DNA from: Aurantiochytrium sp. KH105
Lineage: Eukaryota; Sar; Bigyra; Thraustochytrida; Thraustochytriidae
Direction: 5' to 3'
Length of the DNA: 64,000 nt
NCBI GenBank assembly: GCA_003116975.1
Contig: BGKB01000014.1
Location: 514,601-578,600, forward strand
In this document: piece after piece, positions 37,506 through 52,500 of the stretch
Numbering within the stretch: the stretch's first letter is position 1
Layout of the letters: every line of letters begins with the position of its first letter
Translations under genes and position numbers: made by a program
The notes under the pieces: model-generated
Seen by the model: the letters and a program-made list of their open reading frames with translations, nothing else
The model's database searches: none
Told to the model about the DNA's origin: nothing

Positions 37506-40500
37506 ATGGGCAATGCAGAGTCCGGATCGCGCAGCGCCACGCCGCTTGGCGGAACAGGCGCTGATCCTTTCGACGCCCTCCCCTCCGCGGACATGGATGC
37601 GCACTATCTCCGCGCATGCATGGACGAAATGTTCGACAAAGACCTTGTACGCAAGAACTTTGTCTCTTCGGTCAACGCCGCAAGCCTGATCGACGATCGC
37701 GATGCCGCGCTAAACTCGCCAAGCTCGCCTACGAGCGCCTCCGTGGAGGAGGCAGAGGCTATTGCCGATGCAGTCGCGTGCCTAGCATACCCATACGACG
37801 CTGCTGCGCGCAGCATTACGGTGCAGCGCCTTACCAAAGGACTCACGGAGAATTGCCGCGAAGAAGATCCCTTCACTACGACCGTTGACCAGCGCATCCA
37901 TTTTCTGCGATGCATGCATGCAGCCATGATGCGCGCTTGGCCGCGTCGAGCGGCGCTTAAGGGCAAGCATCGTCAGTCAGACGCTCTTTCCGGAACGGAC
38001 CGAAAGACCGCTTTGCTCCGAAAGGTTCTGCTCAACATGCACGAGCACGACGACCACGAGGACACGAGTCCAGACGATAATCACTTGATGCTGCCTGGAG
38101 ACGGCCTCAACACTAGCCACGAAGAACTCTCCGAGGCCGAAATGCGACGCCGACGTCGCCGGCGCCGGCGACGTCGCCTTGCACAAAATTCCATCGACAA
38201 CGCTCCGCGCGATCGGCAGAATCAAGAATCTTTTGGGGCGCCTGATCTGGCAGCAGAAGCCACCTCCTTCGGCCTTTCTCATCCCGTGCGCCTTGGACTT
38301 AGTCTCTTTTTTACCCTTTTGGATTGCATTCAGCAAGACGAGGCGTGCACCGTTGACCAATACGTTCAACTCGTTCGGGAGATCCTTCCCATTGCCCAAA
38401 GCCTCGGGCCCGAGCTACTCGGCCATGAAATCCCCGCGATTCGCGAACCTTCACGAGACGATGTGCAACATGCAGGCGGGCTTGCAGGGCAAGGACTTGG
38501 ATATAACGGGACCGGCCCAGGATCTGAGGGCCCTGCCGAAAAGATGAACGAGCTCCCCCCCGTTGGCGTCCTCAATGAAATTAGCGAATTCCTCTATCGT
38601 GCGGGTACCTCGCGTAAACTCGTTGGCCTCGGTTCGCGAAACTTTTTGGAAGAGGAGCTTCTTCTCGGCGGAGCGCGCACCGGAACTCTCGGGTCTGCGA
38701 GACCTTCGAGTGCGAGTAAATCACGATCCATGGAACTGGCTCGTGGGGACCGGAAAATCGGAACCGACGAGGACTCTCGCTATGGTCACGACCATCATGA
38801 TGTCGACGCACAGCGCTATCACGAGCTTGCGCTCTCTGCCGAAGAGCGAGCTCAGGCTATAGAGTCTCTTTTCACACTGGCTCTCGGACGCGCAAAGCTC
38901 GTCGATTTCCTCCTTTGTCTCAAGGTGCTCCTCGAGGACGCTGTGGCAGACGCTGCGGCATCATCATCATCGCTGCCTTCCGCGGCAAGTCTTTCCGTTG
39001 AGACCGCACGTAAGCTGGGGAAAAAGGATGCCATGACTCCGTCCACGTCTCCAACGGAGGGTTTGGCGGTGTTCCCCACAGCCACAGCAACGGGCGCTCT
39101 GGCGGCTAGTCCTGACCGCGGCGAGCGATCTCCGGACCACTTGCCCGCCGAACGCATGCAGAAGCGCGGCTGGCGCACCGTAGAGGACCTTATGATGGGT
39201 GTTGATGCCCAGGAAGCAGAAATCAAGAGCGGCGTTTCTCCGCTCACGGCGAGTCTTCCGGCTGAAGGGATCCTTGCCGATGCGTCAAGCTTCGCTCCAA
39301 CAAGAGCAGCCTCTGTATCTGGCGTTGGCGCCAGCGCCGCTGTCACATCGGGAATGGGTCCTTCAGCGGCCAGTGCCTCGTCAACCGACATTACTTCTAT
39401 GGAGGGCTCGCAAACGATCGTGCCACTATCAGAACAAGAGCAGCGTGAATTGACAGGGGCTGCTGTGGGCGGGACCAAGCCCCGCATCGCGGCACGCCCT
39501 GGAACGGGCGAGAAGACAGGAGGCGCACTGCCGAGTAATAACAATTTCGAGCACGACCATATCAAATCTGCGACCACCAATCACAGCAGTAGTAGCAGCA
39601 ACACCACCAGCAACAACGTTTACAACAACCACCGCAATAACAACTTCAACAACAACAACAACAATAACAACAACAACAATGAGGTCGAGGAGCAAAGATC
39701 CCCACGCGAAAGACGTATCCGTGAACAGGCGCGCCGATCAAGTTCGCAAAAGGTGCAGCCAGGTTCACTGCGCGCCCTCGACCTGTGGTCAAAGCTCATG
39801 CAACTGTCCGAGGTTGACACCCGAGAACTTTTCAAGGCCCACATGCTCGGCGCCAAGGCCGAAGAGGTCGAAGTATGGAGCTTTGGCCAAAATTCGTACG
39901 GTGAGCTCGCCCACGGCGATACAATCACTCGAAAGGCACCCAAGGAAGCAGGCGTTTTGAACGGCAAAGACGTCGTTCAAGTGGCCGCGGGCAATGAGCA
40001 CACCATTGTCCTCACAAGGAGCGGAAAAGTATATGCAGTCGGTTACAACGACAATGGCCAATGCGGTCAAGGGAACACGGGCCGCGTGGCCCATCTCTCC
40101 AACATCGAGTTCCTGAATAACAAGAACGTCGCTCAAGTACATGCCTACAATGGCTGTGAACACACGCTTTGTGTAACTCAGGAAGGAGCTCTTTACTCGT
40201 TTGGCTACAACTATCGAGGCCAGCTCGGGCACGGAAACACGACTTCAATATCCATTCCTCAGCTTGTGCCCGGATTTGGCATCCCAGGCCGCAGGGTTCG
40301 CTATGTGTCCTGCAGCTATTACCATAGCGTCGTGGCTACAGACAGTGGAGAAGTCTTTTCCTTTGGACGCAACGACTTTGGTCAACTGGGCCATGGAGAT
40401 ACGCTCGATCGCAAAGAGCCCGCGCGCATTGACGCGCTCTCCACAGGCGAACACGTCGTTTCAGTCGCGTGCGGGCAGTACCACACCATCGTAGCCCTGG

Positions 40501-43500
40501 CCTCAGGGTCCGTCTACGCCAGCGGAAAGAATGATTACGGTCAGCTCGGTCTGAAACTTCCAGAACCACATCGTCGCATGACCATTGTGCGCGCCTTTGG
40601 CAGCAAAGCCATGGACCGTGAAAGCGACGACTGCATCAAAGAGCTTCGCTGTGGCTACTACCATACCATTGCGCTCAGCACGACGGGAAAACTCTGGGCC
40701 TTTGGGCGGAACGACTATGGACAGCTCGGCATTGGGTCCACGGCGCAAAAGGTCTTTGGTCCTCGTGAAGTCGAGGACCTTGACGGCAGCACCACTCGCG
40801 TGGTTCGCATCGCCGCTGGATGTTATCACTCTGTGGCCGTGGACCACAACAATGTCATGTACGTCTTTGGTCGCAACAATCATGGCCAATTGGGCTGTGG
40901 GGACTCTCCTGAGCGACCTTCGCCCTTGCCTCTCAAGTCCTTTGCTGGATCTCGTATTGCCGATGTGGCTGCAGGCTTTTATCATACCATCGTTCTCGTG
41001 GGCGGTCAAGATGCAGACGAAAAGGAGCATCTTGACCAGGATGAAAGCTTCCTTTTTACACCCGAGCAACACGAACTTCGCGACTTTGTCATGCAAGAAC
41101 GCGAGGCGCTGGCTGTGCGGCGCAAACTGCTTTCCCCTCTCGAGCTCGCATTTCACACCTTGTACAACCTCGATCGCATGGGATCATATCATGCGCGGCG
41201 ACAGGAAAGCGTGCAGCGATGGCGCGGCCAGCGAGCATACCCAGCGCTTGACCCTCTAGCCGAGCTCGATGAAAATCCGGCTTCGCGCGCCACGGATCGC
41301 AGAAATCTGGCCGTGCCAAGTACGCTCTCTCTTGGCGGCCATACGAGTGCTGCGGCGAACACCCGCCCTGCATCCAATGCAACGGGAACGCAGACTTTGT
41401 TGCCGCCAGGAGACCTTCCCTTTTGCATTGACAGCGATCCCCGGACTCTCGTTCTGCTCGTCTATCTCGCCCGCCTCTGCACTTCGCAGGCTGACGCATT
41501 GCATTCCGAGCCTGGATGCGAGCGCTGGACATATATGGCACTTGCGCTGCTGCGACTGACGCGAAACAACCTTGCGCAGCTTCTGTGGAGCGGGGCGGGC
41601 CCGAGATTGCAGCACGAAATGCAAAACCTTGAGTCCGAGCCATTGTCCCTTGTTCGCGCGCTCGATGAAGTGCATCGGTTCGCCCTTGACACGATCGAGA
41701 ACCCTCCGCGTCTCAAGAGTCGACACGACACGGAAATGGCTCAGGCTATTGCGTCCGAGGTGCTCATGACAGGACTTGAGCTCTTTTACCCAACACAAGA
41801 GCTTCAGGTACAGCTTTTGGCCTCACTCATGGCGGAAAATGACGAGACTGACGAACGCGAGGAAGAGTGCAAGAGCGAGAGCGAAAATGAGACCAGGGAA
41901 GAAAAGGACCTCGAGCGAGAGCAAGAAAAGAGTCTCTCCCGAGGCGGCGCTCCTGAACTTCGCAAGCAACTCGCCGCACGAAGCCGTGCTGTGGCGCAGC
42001 AGCAACAGCACCAGCAACATCAGGAGCAGCACGATATTCTTCCCTTCGAAACCCGCATCTCGCCCCGGAGCCCACTCTTCAAGTTCCAGCGCACGTCTTC
42101 ACCTGCAGTGTTTTCCAGGGGGCTCAAACGCTACCTGTTGGAACCTCTTTTGCGCCGTCTGGCCGATGACGAGCTCGTCTCGGCAATGATTCCATATCAG
42201 GCAATTCTGTTCTCGAGCGAAGCCGAAACCTCGGCGTCGCGGCCGGGACGCGCTCGCTCGCTCAGCAAGCACAATGAGGACGACTCCTCGGTGGCTCTGC
42301 TGTCAAGTCTTCTCTCGAGTCTGGTGAGGCAGATTGGGGCGGAGACGGGGCGTGCCATCTCTGCAGGTCTGCGCAATCCTGCCAACACGAACGGTTTTCT
42401 ACAGCTCCTTCTGGCGCTGCAAAAGCACCTTCTCAGCTGGGCGGCCAACTCATCGCATCCGACCGAGAGCTCTGTTGAAGGTCTTCCGCGCACGGGTCAG
42501 TACCTGGATGACCTTCTCGATAAGTTTGCCGCGGCAGTGCCTGGACTCGGGTCCTCCGTTTCCAGCTCGTCGCTGATGTCTTCATCCTCAGGAGTCTCGC
42601 GTGAGTCCACTCTGGACACGAACTCGCCGGAATCTGCGGTCGCAGACGCGCAGCCGCCACAGCAGCAGCAGCAGCAGCAGCAGTTGCATGATCAGCACGA
42701 CACGAATAGCGACGATACGGGCGGTTCCTTTGCTTGGAACCTCGAGACATCAAATTCTACCGCTTGGGACTGTCTCCTCCGGTACGCCGAACTTGTGCTG
42801 CGCCAGTCCAACGACGAACTTGCTGCAGTGGTCACACCCGAGAATCTTGACGCTCTTGCGCAGAAATCTGTTGTGGCGCGCGTTCTTCCCTCTCTCATTA
42901 TGGCATTGTCGCTCTTTGCGGATCGCACGTACTTTGCGAGACGTCTGTTGCCACGGGTCATTGACACGCTGCGTGTCGTTGATCAGACTGCGCAGAAATC
43001 GCCCCCACTTCTCGCCGCTGATCAGGAGTATCGTTTGGCATCGGAGCGCTTTGGTGGCTCGAAGATCAAGTCGAAAAAGAAGCGTGTCGAGGAGGCCTTG
43101 GCACTGGCAAGTTTGCCATGGCTTCTGCAGCTTGAAAAGGCGCTTGCAAGCCTTGGTGGGAAGCTGGCTGCCACGCTCGTGGGTGGCCACGTTGAGGGAG
43201 AAGCTCGTCAGCTGGAGCAAATCCCCGGTCCTGACGAGATCCGCGAATCGTACGTGGTATGGCGAGATGCAACTCTATTCAAGGGCGGTTTAGATGCGCG
43301 CATCATTTCGCGCGTCTCCCCCAAAAGCAGCATTCTTCCAATGCTTCACATGGCCGCAAATGGTGCAAGCGGGGTTCATTGGGTAGACCGTGAGAAGAAC
43401 CGACCGCCAAGCGCCAGTGTGCACCGTAAATCGGGTAGCTCGAGTGCGCACAAGCTCGGCTCAGACTGGTTCAAGATGTTCTCCTTTGGTGAGCAATTAC

Positions 43501-46500
43501 GCTTCGTCCAGCGCATTCAGCGAGGCACAGAGCCCATTGTTGACGCCATTCGCGCAGCCCATGCCAAAGCAAATTTCGCCTACAACGTGACTCTTATTCA
43601 GGGCCGCGGAAACGGAGGCGCCGACGCTTCGGCGTTGGAAAAGGTGGAAGCTTGCATTTTTGCCGCAGTGCTCAAGCACACTGGCGCATTGTTGGACGCC
43701 ATTCTCTATGCGCATAATCATGACGCTCCCGCCGCAGCGGCGCCACCGCCCCCGCGTGTGCTGGATTGCTGGCGCGCGGCCGCCGATGTTCGCATGCATC
43801 TCGTTCGACTTCGTTCGCAATTCATGGCTAGTGCGAGCGACGACGCACAAGCAAGCGATGACAACAATCTCTTTCATGCTTTTTGCGCAGGGTACTTGAA
43901 GCGTGCGCAGTTTTTGCTTCTTTTTGGTAGTGCGATCGCGGCCAAGACTGCGCGAGCCGGTGCCGTTCGTACTGAGAACCCGCATTGGAAGACGTTGCGA
44001 GCCGCCGTGTGGACGGCAATTCGCTGGAAGCGTCTCACTCGGGAGGGCATCCAGTGCAAGGAGGCTTTGTCAAGCACAGCCTCGGACAATGGCATGGTGC
44101 ACCTGGTCATTCGCTTCATTAAATGTCCGACAGACCTCACTGTTGCTGCGGATCCGAGCGCGCCGCCAACATCGCCAACCAAGAAACCCGCTTCGCCATC
44201 CAAGCGACGAAAGCAGCTGATGCAGCAGCAATACTTTGACCTCGGTGCGCTCTTTTGGATGATCATCAACAACTGCCGACGCGCTTATTTACGAACTTGC
44301 GGTCTCGATTCTTTTCGCCGTCTTCTCGCCACTCCAGAACTCGTCTCACCGCGCACAGATGTCTTGCGGCATCTTGCACCGTCGCTACGGCTTCCCGGAG
44401 ACCTTGCGTCAATGCTCATCTGTGGCAAGGACCGCGTTGGGACATCTGGCGCGGGCAGCTCGCAAGGCCAAAATGGAGACTCTAACGGCGCTGGCGCCGC
44501 AAGCAGCGCGGACTCTGCACACACCAGCTCGCGTAATGGAAAAGTATCCGCAAGCGGCAATGATGCAGTCGCCAACACCGCGTCTGGGCTCAGCGCGGCG
44601 GGACCTGCAGCTTCCTCAGCGGTGCAGGCATCCTTTGTGCAATTGTACACCGACTTGGCCCACGCACTTCGATCGGCGCTGCGAGAAGATGGTAAAGCCT
44701 GCGCACAGGAGCGGCTTTTGCTTCTCGATGCTTGGGCTACGTCGCTTGGGCCAATTGATGCAGATCTTTTGTGCAGTACCGGTCTCTTGGAGACGCTGCA
44801 AAACGCGCTGCAGATGGACCGCGAGATGGACCGCCAGGGCGAGGAAGACAAACAATCACTTTCGCAGCACCAAGGCCGCTCCAGCAATGGTAACGCAGGA
44901 GGTAAAGCGGCGCTCGACTCGGAAAAACGCCGCAAGAAACAGATTGGAAGAGCCGCATGGACGCTCTTTCGCCTGCTACTCGCGCAGATTGGCGACGAGA
45001 GCGACAGCGACGGCAGACTTGCTTCACTGCTCGATGTTTTGTACGCCGAAATGCAAGCTAGTCTTGACATGATGTTACCAACACAAAGTCACACCGAGGC
45101 GGGAAGTGGCACCGATGCTGGCACAGAGGAGAAACACGGCGGCAGCGGCGGCGGCAACGGCGGTGCAGGTGGTAGCAATGCCAGCAGCAGCAAACACTCG
45201 TATGAGCTCGTCAAAGCTCCAACACGCGTTAACAGCGTGGGCGGCGGCTTGGTTCTCGCTCCGCCAAGTGCAGCAGCTGATTCGAAGCGCGGTCAGAGCG
45301 CCGCCAGCAACGAGTTGTACGACGAAGACGATCGCGAAGAGTTCTCGTTGTCGTTCTGGGTCTTTCCAGAGCGCCAAGCCTCGGGACTCGATCGCGTGCT
45401 GGTCATGCGAGGAAATGCGAGCGTCCAAGCTCCAATATTGACAATCCGTGATCTCGATAGCCGTCTCGAGCTATGGAGTAGCATCGACGACGATGAAACG
45501 GAGCGTGTCGTTTCAAAGGACGCCATCCTCCTCAACGCGTGGACCCATGTGGCCATTGTTATGGATCAGGGCAAGCTTCGGCTCTTTATTAATGGTGATC
45601 TGGATGGCCAGCAACAATCGTCCTCACCCCACGTATTGTCTGCAGAGCAGAGCGCGCAATTGCCAATTTGCGTCGGAAAGCCCAATCTCGATCGCATGCT
45701 CAGCGGATTCGAAGGATACGTGGCGCAGCTCAAGTACCGGACACGAGCGCTGTCGCCAATCCATGTGCATGTGATGTTTGACCAAGGCCCCCCTCAGCAC
45801 TTGCGCGTTCTCGATCGTCACTGTTTCCAGCTTGTGGTCCTGCAGCAGACGCTTACGGAAAGTGCGATTGGACGCAAAAGCCTCGCCATGCCCCGCTGGC
45901 TCCGTATCCACGCAAGACTCATCCGCTATGGAACGCCTCGTGTACAGCAGGCTGTCTTGCGTCTCTGGCGCGTGCTTTTCCCCTCAACACACCCAAGCGA
46001 GGTAGCTCCACATGTCTTGGCGCCTCTGATTCGTGCCAAAGACGGACTGTCTTATACGGGGGAAGACTTTATCGACTACTTGCTTGCGCAGATTGGTGTG
46101 GGTGTATGGCACTCGAAGGAATCTCCAACCCCGCCCCTGAGTGCTTCAAGCACGGTGGGCGTAGAGTCAAAGGAACAGGCCGAGCCAACGACGCCTGCGC
46201 TCGAAGAGCGCGACGATGACGAGTCAAAGACCGCGCGAACAGAGGCCAAGGATGAGGTCACTAAAAAAAATACCTCTTCTACAATGCCTACGGTCTCTTC
46301 GACGGCGGCGGCTGCGGGTTCGAACAAAGATGCAAAGCACAAACACAAAAAGCTAAGTCTCGAATGCGATACTAGCGTGGGTCGCTGGCGCCGGCGAGAT
46401 GTGGAGGTCAAGCCGTCTGCCTTGAGCGGCTCGAGCTCGCACCATAGTTTTGCCCTTGCCTCGGAGCTCGTCATGCTCGTGCGACTCCTCTCTGCGAACG

Positions 46501-49500
46501 AGGAGTGGTCCTCAATGCTGAGTGCGCGAATGCAAGATGCCATGTCGGACATTAGCACGCACCTTTTTAGCCCCAAGCGTCACAAGAACGGGGAGAACAG
46601 ACCAGTCGAATTCGAAAGCAGCAGTGTACACGCGCTTCGCAGTGTAGGTACTCTTGCTGTGCTCGGCGGTCACAACGAGAGCCTTCGCGTCGGCGGACGC
46701 GTTGCCATGACACATGCAGACATTACTGCCACCGTTGTGGGCTGGGACGAAGCAACGTCAAAGTCCGCTCTCGTTGTCATGACTCCAAAGCGATCAGGAA
46801 TCGACCCAATGCTTGAGGATGAAGATGCCCACGAGTCCACAGAGGACCCGAAACAGGCTCAGCAGCAGCAGCAACTCATTCACGCTCAGCAGCAGCTCAT
46901 GCAGCAGAGAGAATCTGCACCCCCCGCGGACAAGCGCTCAATGAAGGCTGTGCGTATGAATTCGGAGGAGCTTATTCCGATTCCCGAATTCGGATCGCCC
47001 TTTGCCAATCTCTCTCCACGCCGACGCGTAAAGGTCGATGGCTCCTCGCAGCACGTAAATAAAGATGACTCGTCCCGGGAGTCGAAACAGCAGCGGCCAA
47101 ACCAAAGGCAGCATTCCCCTGAAACAACTTTGGAGGACTCCTTTTACAGATTGCTGCGCCATCTTTTCGTTGTGCCATTGGATGCAACAACTACACGATC
47201 AAAGACGGTTCTTCTTGCGCAGTGTCGAGCCCGAACGCTTCGGGTGTTGCACGAGCTTCTACAGACGCTTGATTGCAACTTTGAGGAGCTTTTCGAGCGC
47301 ACAGCAGATCATGGCGAGAACATTGCGGTCTCGCTGCTCAAGCTTGCAGTGCGGAACCTCAAGGAGAAGCGTTTCGTCACAATGGAGGGTATGGAGATTC
47401 GCGCAGAAGAGTTGCGCAAGCGTCTGCATACGCTTCGGCATGCCCAACACGCCTCGGAGCCATCGACCTCAATTGCAATGAGCGTGCCCTCATCCGAGCA
47501 CGAAGAGCGTCCTGCCTCCTCGACGCCTAAGATAGGAGGTATCTTTGGAACCCGCGTCGAGGCTGAGTCTGCAACGTTTCAAGGCCATGGCGACAACGTC
47601 GACGATGAAGTTGCCGTGCTCATGTACAGCGAGGACGAGGACGACGAGGCAGACGACGGAGAGATGGAGGATGGCCTAAATGATAGTCAAGGACTTCATG
47701 CGCTGCGAGCAAGTCTTCGAGGCCCAGCCCCGGACCTCGACGGTGATGATATGGGTTTGACCTCATCTTCGGAAGAAGACGACGATGATGATGACGATGA
47801 TGAAGAGGAGGATGATGAAGACGACGAAGAGAATGATGAAGAGGATGGAAACGGGGCCGCAGGTCATCGACGCGCGAATGCGAACGTAAACGCGAACGCA
47901 AATGACGGCTCTCCCGGAGGCCTTCATGGCGAAGGAGCTGCTGGTGAGCCGCCTTCGAGCAGTAATGACCCACCTTCGTACCTCGTAGACGAGCTAGTGG
48001 CCATGGGTTTTCCCGAGGAATGGTGCGTGGTTGCGCTTCGGATCCAAGGTTATGACCTCATTGCAGCTTCGACATGGATCGTAGACAACCTGGACATGCT
48101 TAGCTCAACGCCCTTGAGCGAACTCATCCCTCCCTCGTTGATGGAGTCCAAGACGTACGACGAGGACGACGTTCAGGCCGTGCACTCGACGGAGCAAGGC
48201 GGTCATCTCGCAACGAATTCTCGTCTTTCTCTGGACGAAATGCCCATCGTCGAGCCTATTGAAGAAAAGGTGGTGCAGGCGGCGCAGGCGATGACACCAA
48301 AAGCGGACGAGGAGCGCCGACGACGGCGTCGTCGGCTGCAGCGCGCCAAGGCAAGCCTAAGACGCATTGATGAGCCTTTTCAGCAGCTAGAGGTGGCTTT
48401 TGGGGATGACGTCTTTGAGGACGATCACTTTCGTACAGACGCCTGCGCAAGTTATGGATACGGTTACAAATGCGGCGCTCTTGGCCTATACAATGGCGTG
48501 CACGCGGAAGGTACAAAGCAGGATGCCGCTCGCGAGGCCTTCCGATCAGAAATCGCCTTGCTCAATTTTGGGGACCTCGAAAAGCTGTGCGCCGAGCTCG
48601 AAGAAGAGCTCTCGATCCTGTATGCTCGTTCGTGCCTGATCCTACTTTTACAACGCTGGCGTGAATGGCCGGCAGCGGATGTACAGTTCGACAAGGTCTT
48701 TCTCAGTGAAGAGATTAACTTTGCCAAGTTTCTGCGTCTCGTACTCTTCCGTGGACCACAGCTCATGCCTGCCTTGCTCGATCACTTGCTCGAAACCAAC
48801 CTTCCTGGACTTGTGCCCATCACTCCACCGCGTGCAGGGTCTGCTGCTGAGCTGGAGATGCTGCATCCTCGACTTGGAGGAAGTGCCGAAGATCTCTTTC
48901 CCGCCGACGTGGGAAGCATGGATCCGCACGCTACAAAGGATCCGCACCATCAACAACAAGAGGACCGTAAGGGTCGGAAAGCGCTCAACAGTGCAGCTGC
49001 GGCAGCTGGAAGCATTTTGCGACTGATGATGGATGCTCTCAAGCCAAGCCTGGTGCAGCTTCTTCGCAAAGATCACAATGGCAAGCTCGGCAATACCCTG
49101 ACTGATTTCGTGTTGCGGGATCTCGAGACTGCTGCGCGAAGTGAGGAGCATGTCGAGCAACTCTGGGGTATGCGAGAACTCAGCTGTAGTGACTTTCAGC
49201 TCGCGCGAGCTCCGTGCGTCGAGTTCGACACGTGGGTGCTCGGCATTTTACAAAATGAGGGCGTCGAAGCGACCTTGTCAGAGAATGCCTTCAAGAGCTA
49301 CGCCAAGCTTTTGGGTGCTCCAAATCTCCCTCTCAAGAGCCTGGCGCTCAAGAGTCTCGTCAAGGTATTACGAAAGACTCCGGAACTCTGCCGGGAGCTT
49401 CCATACCAGCGTCTCTTTGCTGTGAGCCAAAGACGTTCCAATCTCGAAGCGCAGGGTCAGCGTGTGTTCTACTCCAAGTTCCTCTCGGCTGCGGTGGAGG

Positions 49501-52500
49501 TTCTTGGTCTCATGAGGCAGGTGCTTCCGGGGACGCGTCTTTCCCTCGCCAATGTTGAGACCTTTGAGCTCGGGGAGAGAGCTTACCGAGGTGATCTTGC
49601 CGAGCACGCATGTGCGGGGCCCGAGTCCCTCGCGGACACTCCATGTGCGTCTTGCCTCGAGACATCATGTGCGGCGAAATGCGCAGACTGCGACGCTATT
49701 CTTTGCGAACCCTGTGCACAACGACACGAGGTGAGCCATGAGCTAATTCTCTCTCCATGCTGTCGCGAGGTCGCAGGGGAGTCAAAGCCAAGCCAGGAAA
49801 ATGACCAGCCCGAGGCGTCGGGCGTGAGAAGTTTTGTCGTGACTTCTACGGACTGTGAATGTATTGAGGTGGCGTGGCATGTTGATCCTGGGTTCGACAG
49901 CGAGATCGTGCTGCAAGCCAATGAAAAGGTGTTTTGCGTGACGGAAATGAACGGCTGCAGCTTTCGCTTCACGGGCCTGCGCGCTGGTTCAACGTACCAG
50001 GTGGCACTTTACGTGCTTACCAAGAGTGGAGAGCGCTCCAAGGTTGCCTCGCACAAGGCAAGAACCAAGGATCGCCTAGCCTTTGAGTTTGACCCGTACA
50101 ACTGTGGGCCAAACATTTGTATCACGGACAAGGGGCTATGCGCGCGATTTGCGGCGACCGAGTCGTGGAGCACAGTGCTTGCCACACGTGGGTACTCTAG
50201 CGGCGTGCATTCGTGGCAAGTTCGCATCGACGAGTCTGATTCGCCGTATTTGTTTGTTGGTGTGGCTTCTCGTAAGGCTTGTCTGCAGACCTTTCTTGGT
50301 GGCGACGAGCATGGATGGGGCTACATTGGTGACCGGGCTCTGTACCACAAACGGAATCGTCTGAGCATATACGGTGATCGATTTGGTCAAGGCGATGTGC
50401 TCTCGGTCACACTTGACATGGATGCCGGAACGCTTGCCTTTGCTCGAAATGGCAAGGACCTCGGGGTCGCACTCGATGGCCTTACAGGTGTTTTGTACCC
50501 CGCCTTTGCGTTTTATTCGGGCTCACAGGTCATCAGCCTGGTCAAGAAAAGTCTATACCGGCGCGACGTGACCACAGACCCTGCCGTGCCCACTACGGTC
50601 TTCACCGACGATATATTGACTGCAGTCGGCACAGTGGACCGATTTCTCAGCGGTGACTACGCCGCCAACGCTGTTTTGGAGGGCGCGGCCTGGGAGTCTC
50701 ACCAAGACTGGGCGGCGCAGAAGTGGACGCGTGTGTGGACCCGTCTTGGCAAGGACTTGCGCTTGACGCGTCCTGGAAGGCTGCAAAAAGTGCAAACGCA
50801 CCTTGGCACGGGCACGGTCGTAGGCCTTGGCCCTGAAGATGATGCGCGATTGTGGGTGACCTACGACGAAGCGCAGAGCGCTGGGGCCTGGCCCATTTCA
50901 CTGGACGACGACCGACTGACGGTTCTCAGCGAAGAGGAAATCCAGTCACCAATTGCAAACGTGGCCATGAGCAAGGAAGCGTTTTCCTCCAGTCTTCACG
51001 CTTTCGAGGCAGCAACGGCTATTCAGGTCGACAGGGACCTCGTCGCGGAGCTTGGTGCGTATTGTGAGCGCAAGGGCTGCAGTCCGTTCGAAATAGGTCC
51101 CGATACTTTTGCGACGGACGTTCTTGCAGGGCTCCAGCTGCGAAGCCGCGCGAGGGTAAGTTTGGAGCAGGCTACAGCCCGTTTTGCGCTTCTCAAGGCG
51201 CTAAATGAGCGCTTTGAGGTTATCTTGCCGTGGTTTGCAGCGCAAATGCAAGCCGACCCGAGAGCGGTCATTCTTATCGAAGGGGACCTTGCTGGACATA
51301 CCTCTGCGGCGTCAGCGGGCCCAGAGGGGCCCAATTGGGCTCTTGCAAGCCTACCGCAGAAATTGAGCTACTTTCGAGGTCTCATCTTTTGGCACGTGAA
51401 AAAACAGCTTTTGGAGCGTCTGCTCGAGCGCTCCGCGACGGTGCCGAAGCGCGCTGAAGACGACTACGAATACCCGGAAGAGCTCCCGCAGCTCATGCTT
51501 AATCGGCCCAAGGCGGCATTTTCTCGAACGCTCCCGGATCCGGAGTCGCGACTCAGCTTTTCGCTCTTTGGCCAGGCGTTTGACGAGCTTCACTTTTTGG
51601 AGCCACGCATTCTACGCATTGCCTACTCGCACCCCATGGACGAGGGCCAGGCCCGCACCTTTAAGGTAAAATTCGAGGGTGAGGGTGTCGACGACTATGG
51701 AGGCCCCTACCGTGAGGTGTTTTCGCAATGGTCGGGCGAGCTCACGGCAACAACACTTTCTCCGGATGGCGCAGCGGAAGAAGGACATCCAGACCAGGAT
51801 CTTGGCGAGGGAGGTGGCTTGGGGAACGGCACCGAGTCTGGGACTGGCGGCGGCGACGACGATGCCGAGGACAAAAAGGACAATCAGCAGATGCAATGCG
51901 TGCTTCCGATTCTTCACCCATGCCCGAATCGCCAGCACGGGGTTGGCGCGAATCGCGAAAAGTACGTCTTGCGGCCGGACCCCAGTCAGAGCGCGGATCC
52001 GAGTGCGATGGCGCGCGGGAAAAAGGACAGCGGCGCGCACCTTTTGCTGGAAATGATCAATTTCTCGGGTCAGCTCTTTGGCATTGCCATGCGAACACGT
52101 GCCCTTCTCAATGTTGACCTTGCCAATCTTGTGTGGAAACCACTCGTGGGCGAGTCGGTTGTCCTCGAGGACCTGAGAGACGTGGATCATAGCACTGTCG
52201 CTCTTGTCGAGCAGCTTCGCACGGCTGATCCGGCGTATCTCGAGGCCATGTGCGAGGAGCTACGATGGAACACATCCCTAAGTGATGGCTCGCGCGTGGA
52301 GTTGGTGCCAGGTGGCCATCACTTGCGGGTAAATCCCGCGGACTGCGAAGATTACATACGGGCTCTGTTGCATGCCCGTCTACGTGAGGCGCAGCAAAGC
52401 ACGGCCGCACTACGCGACGGCCTTGCATCTGTTGTGCCGCGAGCTGCGCTCAGTTTGCTAACGCCAGAAGAGCTGGAGCGCAAGATATGCGGAGCTCCAG